This document shows positions 7,136 to 9,042 of a stretch of DNA of 9,042 nt, piece after piece. Within the stretch, counting starts at the first letter, position 1. Every line of letters begins with the position of its first letter. The stretch is from assembly GCA_018374635.1 (NCBI GenBank), contig JAHAEW010000103.1, positions 1 through 9,042 of the forward strand, written 5' to 3'. The position numbers and the translations under genes were made by a program. Origin of the DNA: Clostridiales bacterium (GTDB lineage: Bacteria > Bacillota > Clostridia > Oscillospirales > Oscillospiraceae). The notes under the pieces are model-generated. The model worked only from the letters and a program-made list of their open reading frames with translations. It was not told the origin of the DNA and made no database searches.

Positions 7136-7155
7136 TCCGACAGTGAGGGATCTCT

Positions 7156-8955
7156 ATGCAAGAGTGTTATTTGCCTACCGGCAACGAGTGGGTCTCTCTT
7201 CCCACTCTCCAGGCCCGCACCGGGGCGCTGGAGTCCTTTTCCTTCCTGCACATGGGATATAAGGGCCTGATCGAGCAGAGGGGCGGCGCTTCTCTCCCGC
7301 TGATGACGCCTTTTTTTGAGACGGAAGGAGAAAGGGCCTCGCTTCAGTCTCTGACCTGGGGACGGAAATCCGACTGGATTCCGACCTTCTGCGGCACGGC
7401 CGGCTCCCTAGCGGTGGAGGGAATGCTTCTGGCTCCGGTGGGGGAACGTGGTTTTCTCTATCAGCTGACAGTACGCTCCACATCGGATAAGCCGCTGTCC
7501 TCTACTTTCGGTCTGGAAGGGTGCTGGGCCTCCGCATGGCACTGCGTCAACGAAGACAAGGAGATCGACGGGGCGCGCAGATGCTACACCAGCCTTTGGA
7601 ACGACAGTCTGATCTTTGATATGCGCTGCGGACTGCCCCTCTTTGCTTTTGCGCCCATGATGGATCAGCCCTGCTCATCCACCTTTCAGGAGACGGATGC
7701 CGGTATCGTCTACCGTCTGGCCCACGCCTGCACGCTGGAACCCGGAGAAGCTGTTACTGTGACCTTCTACTGGGGGGTCGGCTTCGAGGAGGTGGCGGCC
7801 GCCACCAGCGCCAAGGAGATGCTGCGCCAAGGCTGGCAGCACGAGTTACAGGTGACCACAGACTGGCTGGACGCCCGCCGCTGGCCCATTCCGGATGCCC
7901 AGTTGGAGCGCCTCTACAATACCAATCTGTTCTTCTGCCTGTTCTACTCCGCCGGGATCACCTTGGATACCGAGGAGCTGGTTCTGGTCACCAGCCGCAG
8001 CCCGCGCTACTATGTGAGCGCGGCTTACTGGGACCGGGACAGCCTGCTGTGGAGCTTTCCTACGGTAGTGGACGCCGACCCGGCACTGGCCCGCCGGATG
8101 CTGGACTATGTATTCGGCCGTCAGCGGCGCAACCTGGGCGTCCACTCGCGGTACATCGACGGCACAGTCCTGGAGCCTGGTTTTGAGCTGGATGAACTGA
8201 TGGCCCCGGTGCTGGCCCTGGAGCGCTATGTGGGTGCCACAGGCGACCGGGACTGTCTGGAGGACAACGCGATCCGCTCCGGGCTTACGGATATTCTGCG
8301 CACCTTGCGCACCAAACGGCACAGGTCGATCGCACTCTACGAGACCTTCCTTCAGCCCACCGATGACGTGCGCAGCTACCCCTACCTGACCTATGACAAT
8401 GTGCTGGTATGGAAGGCGCTTCGCGCGCTGTCCTCCCTGTATCCTGAAACATACGGCGACCTTGCCGGGGAGGCGGAGGAGCTCCGCCGGTCGATCCTGG
8501 AGCACTGTGTTGTCCAGGGCCCGAACGGCCCATACTATGCCTGGTCCACGGATCTGGAGGGCCATACAGATGTATATGACGAGCCGCCAGGAAGCCTGCT
8601 GCTCCTGCCCTACCTGGGCTTCTGCGCGCCGGATGACCCCGCATATCAGAATACAGTGCGTCAGATCCGCGCCCCGGAGTATCCTTACAGCTTCGCCGGG
8701 TGCGCCTTTGCGGAAATCGGCTGCGCCCACGCCCCCCATCCCTGGATGTTGAGTGTGGCCAACAGCCTGCTCAGCGGGGAGGCGGAGCGGTCGTTGGATC
8801 TTCTGCGTCGGGCGGTGATGGACAACGGCATCGTCTGTGAGAGCATCGATGAGCACACGGGCCGATCCGCGACGGGAGACGCCTTTGCCACTTGCGCGGG
8901 GTTTGTGTGCCACGCCCTGCGGTATGCGTTAGGAGGCGTGTCCTATGAGAACTGA
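7156..8955 (+). CDS. Six-hairpin (alpha/alpha)6 glycosidase-like protein, family not settled
   Basis: This 599-residue protein has no signal peptide and many cysteines, so it is probably cytosolic. Residues about 1-215 look beta-rich and include VEGMLLAPVGERGFLYQLTV (87-106), like the N-terminal beta-sandwich of many six-hairpin glycosidases. From about 235 onwards the pattern is helical. SAAYWDRDSLLW (288-299) recalls the MWLRDS motif of GH125. FELDELMAPVLALERYVG (343-360) lies on a later helix pair. The end has PWMLSVANSLLSGE (529-542) and NGIVCESIDEHTG (557-569), which recall the WANSLF and HESFD motifs near the GH125 C-terminus. Asp295 and Glu562 are candidate catalytic residues. GH125 members are exo-alpha-mannosidases and usually shorter; a GH15- or GH63-like enzyme, or a new family, is also possible. 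GAGGGA lies 5 bases before the ATG. The gene overlaps the next by 11 bases, so it probably works with the phosphorylase on the same imported sugar. Confidence 0.6.
   Translation: MQECYLPTGNEWVSLPTLQARTGALESFSFLHMGYKGLIEQRGGASLPLMTPFFETEGERASLQSLTWGRKSDWIPTFCGTAGSLAVEGMLLAPVGERGFLYQLTVRSTSDKPLSSTFGLEGCWASAWHCVNEDKEIDGARRCYTSLWNDSLIFDMRCGLPLFAFAPMMDQPCSSTFQETDAGIVYRLAHACTLEPGEAVTVTFYWGVGFEEVAAATSAKEMLRQGWQHELQVTTDWLDARRWPIPDAQLERLYNTNLFFCLFYSAGITLDTEELVLVTSRSPRYYVSAAYWDRDSLLWSFPTVVDADPALARRMLDYVFGRQRRNLGVHSRYIDGTVLEPGFELDELMAPVLALERYVGATGDRDCLEDNAIRSGLTDILRTLRTKRHRSIALYETFLQPTDDVRSYPYLTYDNVLVWKALRALSSLYPETYGDLAGEAEELRRSILEHCVVQGPNGPYYAWSTDLEGHTDVYDEPPGSLLLLPYLGFCAPDDPAYQNTVRQIRAPEYPYSFAGCAFAEIGCAHAPHPWMLSVANSLLSGEAERSLDLLRRAVMDNGIVCESIDEHTGRSATGDAFATCAGFVCHALRYALGGVSYEN
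8931..8936 (+). promoter_or_regulatory. Ribosome binding site of the GH65-like gene
   Basis: AGGAGG lies 8 bases before the ATG at 8945, inside the end of the preceding gene. It fixes the start of the partial gene and shows that it is translated as part of the same message. Confidence 0.85.
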
Positions 8956-9042
8956 CGTGAAGCGCCGGGGCTGGACAATTTCAGCGGAGGGGAACGATCT
9001 TGCCGACCGCTTCCTGGAGAGCGTCTTCTTTACCGGCAACGG
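8945..9042 (+). CDS. GH65-type glycoside phosphorylase, N-terminal fragment (runs off the window)
   Basis: Only 32 full codons are present. The peptide starts MRTDVKRRGWTISAEGNDL and continues to LESVFFTGN at the window edge. The pattern W-x-I, then about 15 residues, then ESxFxxGNG is the N-terminal signature of GH65 enzymes such as maltose, trehalose, kojibiose and nigerose phosphorylases. These inverting enzymes use phosphate to cleave alpha-glucosides and release beta-glucose 1-phosphate. This fits the beta-phosphoglucomutase gene at the other end of the locus. The start is fixed by a strong AGGAGG, and the first 11 bases overlap the preceding gene. The catalytic region is not visible, so linkage specificity is unknown and a GH65 hydrolase cannot be excluded. 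Confidence 0.72.
   Translation, partial: MRTDVKRRGWTISAEGNDLADRFLESVFFTGN

Noticed and set aside
6971..7155. CcpA-type catabolite repression (cre) site in the control region
   Set aside because: I found no sequence resembling TGWNANCGNTNWCA. The two CG-centred palindromes have TTTAA/TTAAA arms instead and better fit the local LacI-family protein.
7846..8913. Minus-strand open frame (355 codons) opposite the six-hairpin glycosidase gene
   Set aside because: The plus-strand gene has a promoter, ribosome site and coherent protein motifs, while this frame has none of these.

Overview
The window looks like a carbohydrate-use locus from a moderately GC-rich Gram-positive gut-type bacterium. A Clostridia/Oscillospiraceae-like host is my inference from strong AGGAGG ribosome sites, the lipoprotein-type binding protein, a LacI-family regulator and dense operon packing. 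I see no phage, insertion sequence, tRNA, rRNA or CRISPR array.

Layout: two divergent transcription units flank a control region at about 6971-7155. On the minus strand, reading right to left, are a LacI-family repressor (5927-6970), a lipoprotein sugar-binding protein (4564-5859), two MalF/MalG-type permeases (3572-4498 and 2755-3582), a cytosolic GH31 glycosidase (750-2750) and beta-phosphoglucomutase (56-748). The last four genes are tightly packed, with an 11-base overlap and then gaps of 4 and 1 bases. A perfect 12-bp hairpin (4529-4556) separates the binding protein from the permeases. On the plus strand, a 599-residue six-hairpin glycosidase-like protein (7156-8955) overlaps the start of a second gene. 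Only the first 32 codons of that gene are in the window, and they look like the N-terminus of a GH65 glycoside phosphorylase.

Control: each arm has a good sigma-A type promoter and a LacI-type operator just downstream of the predicted transcription start. The two operators (TTTAATCGTTTAAA and TTTAACCGATTAAA) differ at one position when one is inverted. The repressor therefore probably controls both arms, including its own gene.

Working model (inference): an oligosaccharide with alpha-glucosidic linkages is imported by the ABC transporter, which would need an ATPase encoded elsewhere. In the cytosol it is trimmed by GH31 and possibly by the six-hairpin enzyme. A GH65 phosphorylase releases beta-glucose 1-phosphate, and beta-phosphoglucomutase turns this into glucose 6-phosphate. 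None of the enzymes has a signal peptide, which fits import of intact oligosaccharides. The exact substrate cannot be read from the sequence.
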